This document shows positions 61,427 through 64,000 of a DNA stretch of 64,000 nt, piece after piece; positions within the stretch are counted from its first letter, which is position 1; the number at the start of each line of letters is the position of its first letter. The notes beneath the pieces were generated by a model. The model had not been told where the DNA came from. It saw nothing but the letters and a program-made list of their open reading frames with translations, and ran no database searches. The stretch lies in the NCBI GenBank assembly GCA_013364255.1, contig CP054936.1, forward strand, positions 4,680,853 through 4,744,852. The letters are read 5' to 3'. Made by a program: the position numbers and the translations under genes. The DNA comes from Streptomyces seoulensis. GTDB lineage: Bacteria; Actinomycetota; Actinomycetes; Streptomycetales; Streptomycetaceae.

Positions 61427-61846
61427 TCACGGGTGCATCCGCGCTCCCTTCAGCACCTTGTCCACCGCGTTGCGCGGCCCGTACACCGCCAGCCCCACCA
61501 GGTCCAGGTCGGCGGTCCGCACCGCCCGCACCGCCGCGCGGTTGTCCTCGTCGTTGCCCGTGGTGAAGAGGTCGGAGGTGAACACGGCGCGCGGCAGGGA
61601 GCGGGTCAGGGCCCGTCCGTGCGCCGCCGTCAGCGTCTCCTTCGTGCCCTCGAAGACCAGCACCGGCTGGCGGAACATCGGCAGGTACGGCACCTCGTCG
61701 GCGTCCTCGTACGGCTCCCCGATCACCTCGGGGACCGTCGTGCCGAGGCCGCTGACCAGGAAGGCGGTGACGTTCAGGCGCTGCCAGGACTCCAGGTCCT
61801 CGCGCAGCAGTACGGCGATCTTGGTGTCGAAACGCGTGTCAGGCAT
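61427..61846 (-). CDS. DUF2000 family protein
   Basis: 139 residues starting MPDTRFDTKIAVLLREDLESWQRLNVTAFLVSG. The blocks GEPYEDADEVPYLPMFRQPVLVFEG and DLDLVGLAVYGPRNAVDKVL match DUF2000, a small peptidyl-tRNA-hydrolase-like fold of unknown role. It is divergent from the AraC gene, with 49 nt between starts, so the regulator may control it. Confidence 0.88.
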   Translation of the reverse strand: MPDTRFDTKIAVLLREDLESWQRLNVTAFLVSGLGTTVPEVIGEPYEDADEVPYLPMFRQPVLVFEGTKETLTAAHGRALTRSLPRAVFTSDLFTTGNDEDNRAAVRAVRTADLDLVGLAVYGPRNAVDKVLKGARMHP

Positions 61847-61895
61847 GCCGGAAGCCTCGCGGACGGCGTACGGCGTGGTCTTGTACGTTCTTTGC

Positions 61896-62723
61896 ATGGC
61901 CGCCCAGCCCGTCCCGCCCGCTCCGCCCGCCCAGCGGTCCCGGAGCAGCGTCTCCGCCTGGCGCCCGCGCGTCCCGGGCGTGGTGGAGGTCTTCCACGCG
62001 CACTTCACCGGGTACGCCTATCCGATGCACGTGCACGACGCCTGGACGCTGCTGATCGTGGACGACGGGGCCGTGCGGTACGACCTGGACCGGCATGAGC
62101 ACGGCACCCCGCACGACACGGTGACCCTGCTGCCGCCGCACGTGGCGCACAACGGCTCCCCGGCCACCGCGCACGGCTTCCGCAAGCGCGTGCTGTACCT
62201 CGACTCCAGCCGGCTCGGCGAGGATCTGATCGGGGCCGCCGTGGACGGGCCCGGGCTGCGTGATCCGGTGCTGCGGCGGCGGGTCGGGCAGCTGCACACC
62301 GCGCTCGCCCTGCCCGGCGACGAGCTGGAGGCGGAGAGCAGACTGACGCTGGTCGGCGAGCGGCTGCGCGCCCACCTGCGGCCCCGCAGCGCGCCGAAGG
62401 ACCCGCGCCCGGATCCCGGAGTGGCGCGGAGGCTGCGGGAGTTGCTGGACGAGCGGGTGCCGCGGGGGCTGACCCTCGACGAGGCGGCGGCCGCCGTGCA
62501 CGCCCATCCGGCGCACCTGGTACGGGCGTTCAGCGGGGCGTACGGCATCGCGCCGCACCAGTACCTGATGTCCCGGCGCATCGAGCGGGCCCGGCGGCTG
62601 CTCCTGGCGGGGCGGCCGGCGGCCGAGGTGGCCACCGCGGCCGGTTTCTACGACCAGGCCCATCTGACCCGGCACTTCCGGAAGTTGGTCGGGGTCACCC
62701 CGGGGCGTTACCGCGCCCGCTGA
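61896..62723 (+). CDS. AraC-family regulator
   Basis: 275 residues. The N-terminal cupin-like domain includes YPMHVHDAWTLLIVDDG and LLPPHVAHNGSP. The C-terminal double helix-turn-helix has LDEAAAAVHAHPAHLVRAFSGAYGIAPHQYLMSRRIERARRLL and the conserved VATAAGFYDQAHLTRHFRKLVGVTPGRYR. Probably activates the divergent DUF2000 gene. Confidence 0.93.
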   Translation: MAAQPVPPAPPAQRSRSSVSAWRPRVPGVVEVFHAHFTGYAYPMHVHDAWTLLIVDDGAVRYDLDRHEHGTPHDTVTLLPPHVAHNGSPATAHGFRKRVLYLDSSRLGEDLIGAAVDGPGLRDPVLRRRVGQLHTALALPGDELEAESRLTLVGERLRAHLRPRSAPKDPRPDPGVARRLRELLDERVPRGLTLDEAAAAVHAHPAHLVRAFSGAYGIAPHQYLMSRRIERARRLLLAGRPAAEVATAAGFYDQAHLTRHFRKLVGVTPGRYRAR

Positions 62724-62755
62724 CGGCGGGACGAGCTGCCGGCGCCGAACTCCGC

Positions 62756-63274
62756 TCAGTCCGCCGGGCGTTCGGTCAGGTGCGCGAAGGCCGCCAGGTT
62801 CCGCGTCGACTCGCCGCGCGAGACCCGCCAGGCGTACTCGCGGCGGATCGCGGCGGCGAAGCCGAGTTCCAGCAGGGTGTTGAAGCTGCCGTCGGCGGCT
62901 TCAAGGACCTGGCCGAGCAGGCGGTCGACCTCGTCGGGAGTGACCGCGGCCAGCGGCAGCCGGCCGGTGACGTAGACGTCGCCGAGGCGGTCGACGGCGT
63001 AACCGACGCCGTACAGCTTGAGGTTGCGCTCCAGGAGCCAGCGGTGGACGGCCGCCTCGTTCTCGTCGGGGTGGCGGATGACGAAGGCGTTCAGGGACAG
63101 GGAGTGGCGGCCGACGATCATCTGGAGGGTCGTCGACAGTTTGCGGGTGCCGGGGAGTGTGACGACGTACGTACCCGCCCGGGGGCTCTCCCACTCCACC
63201 TCGGCGTCCTTCAGCGCGGCCTCGATGACCTGTGCCGCCCGCTGCTGCCCGCTCTCGTCCCTGGCCTCACCCAT
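62756..63274 (-). CDS. YbjN-domain protein
   Basis: 172 residues. The pattern AAQVIEAALKDAEVEWE, IVGRHSLSLNAFVIRHPDENEAAVHRWLLERN and VYVTGRLPLAAVT is the YbjN/type III chaperone-like fold. Actinobacterial members commonly sit beside mshA. Function unknown. Its first codons overlap the mshA 3' end by 8 nt. Confidence 0.9.
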   Translation of the reverse strand: MGEARDESGQQRAAQVIEAALKDAEVEWESPRAGTYVVTLPGTRKLSTTLQMIVGRHSLSLNAFVIRHPDENEAAVHRWLLERNLKLYGVGYAVDRLGDVYVTGRLPLAAVTPDEVDRLLGQVLEAADGSFNTLLELGFAAAIRREYAWRVSRGESTRNLAAFAHLTERPAD

Positions 63275-64000
63275 GGTGGGAGCGTACGCGACGGCGGTGG
63301 GCGTGCAGGGCGGCCGTGTAGACGTCGGCGGTGGCGGCCGCCGAGGCGTCCCAGCCGAAGGACTGCGCGTGCCGGGCGGCGGCGGCGCCCATCCGGTCGG
63401 CGAGGCCCGGCTCGTCGGCGAAGTCGCGCAGCACGCGCGCGTAGGCGGCCGGGTCGTGGCCCTGGACCAGGCGGCCGGTCTCGCCGTCGCGCACCGCCAC
63501 CGGCAGGCCGCCGACCGCGGCGGCGAGCACCGGGGTGCCGGTGGCCTGCGCCTCGATGGCGACCAGGCCGAAGGACTCGCTGTAGGACGGCATGACCAGC
63601 ACGGACGCGGCCCGGAACCAGTCGGCGAGCTGGTCCTGCCCGACCGGCGGGCGGAACCGTACGACGTCGGCGATGCCGAGCCGGGCCGCCAGCTTCTGCA
63701 GGCCCTCGGGTTTGGCGAGGCCGCTGCCGCTGGGGCCGCCCACGATCGGGACGACGATGCGCGAGCGCAGGTCGGGGCGCTCGTCGAGGAGGACGCCCAC
63801 CGCCCGCAGCAGCACGTCGGGGGCCTTGAGCGGCTGGATACGGCCGGCGAACAGGGGGATCAGGGCGTCCTCGGGCAGGCCGAGGCGGGCGCGGGCGGCG
63901 GCGCGGCCGTCGCCGGGACGGAAGCGGGTGAGGTTCACTCCGGGGTGCACGACGGCGACCTTGGCGGGGTCGCCCGCGTAGTGCCGTACCAGCTCCTCGG
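63267..64000 (-). CDS. mshA: D-inositol-3-phosphate glycosyltransferase MshA, N-terminus off the window
   Basis: GT4 glycosyltransferase that starts mycothiol synthesis by joining GlcNAc to inositol 3-phosphate. The window holds the C-terminal 244 codons. The donor-binding domain shows VVHPGVNLTRFRPGDG, LFAGRIQPLKAPDVLLRA and MPSYSESFGLVAIEAQATGTPVLAAAVGGLPVAV, the GT4 EX7E region. The start is beyond the right edge. Confidence 0.92.
   Translation of the reverse strand, partial: EELVRHYAGDPAKVAVVHPGVNLTRFRPGDGRAAARARLGLPEDALIPLFAGRIQPLKAPDVLLRAVGVLLDERPDLRSRIVVPIVGGPSGSGLAKPEGLQKLAARLGIADVVRFRPPVGQDQLADWFRAASVLVMPSYSESFGLVAIEAQATGTPVLAAAVGGLPVAVRDGETGRLVQGHDPAAYARVLRDFADEPGLADRMGAAAARHAQSFGWDASAAATADVYTAALHAHRRRVRSHHG

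Overview
The window comes from a high-GC actinomycete, almost certainly a Streptomyces chromosome. The evidence is very GC-rich codon usage, many GTG starts, a spore-pigment type II polyketide cluster, DasR-type dre sites, PHO boxes, MsiK, CdgB and MshA. From memory, the gene order from threonine synthase (left edge) to mshA (right edge) follows the conserved core of S. coelicolor.

Layout. 0-4.6 kb: threonine synthase behind a SAM-I riboswitch, then a glucosyl-3-phosphoglycerate synthase and otsA/otsB (compatible solutes, trehalose). 4.6-9.6 kb: a small DUF3263 protein, a sugar-binding lipoprotein and nagK-nagA sharing a divergent region with two dre sites, and a PfkB kinase. 9.6-21.6 kb: a carbohydrate-binding-like membrane protein, the diguanylate cyclase CdgB with candidate BldD and Crp sites upstream, then mostly housekeeping and secreted proteins (TerD, ArfB, M1 peptidase, pentapeptide protein, FAD oxidoreductase, rhomboid-like protein, beta-helix protein). 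21.7-30.1 kb: a complete whiE-type spore-pigment cluster plus an O-methyltransferase, ending at a tRNA-Thr(TGT). 30.5-42.2 kb: msiK, a sugar nucleotidyltransferase, a DoxX protein, rlmB, cysS, ispF-ispD, carD and a lipoprotein. 42.3-47.3 kb: phoP-phoR divergent from phoU with 11-nt PHO-box repeats between them, a tiny Cys-rich peptide gene, and a lamin-tail secreted protein. 47.4-51.3 kb: accessory genes, including an OGG-fold protein and a TetR regulator divergent from a serine hydrolase.

51.5-59.0 kb is the most unusual part. The 3' end of the phosphoglycerate mutase gene (gpm, 58,998-59,759), with its stop codon and terminator, has a second, diverged copy at about 51.5 kb. The 7.4 kb between the copies looks like an integrated element. 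It carries a GntR regulator, a Nudix protein and a GHKL ATPase, as integrative conjugative elements do, and a visibly AT-richer cargo at 52.1-56.0 kb.

The cargo has two parts. One is a translationally coupled pair: a small two-helix membrane protein with two copies of a short Gly/Asn/Gln motif, and a NACHT-type NTPase with one copy of the same motif at its N-terminus. The other is a second pair of two-helix membrane proteins, one of them DUF4231/SLATT-like. The shared motif suggests an amyloid-signalling NLR defence (cell-death) system, and this is the main candidate for something new here.

The right edge (59-64 kb) returns to core genes: gpm, an MFS transporter, DUF2000, an AraC regulator, YbjN and mshA.
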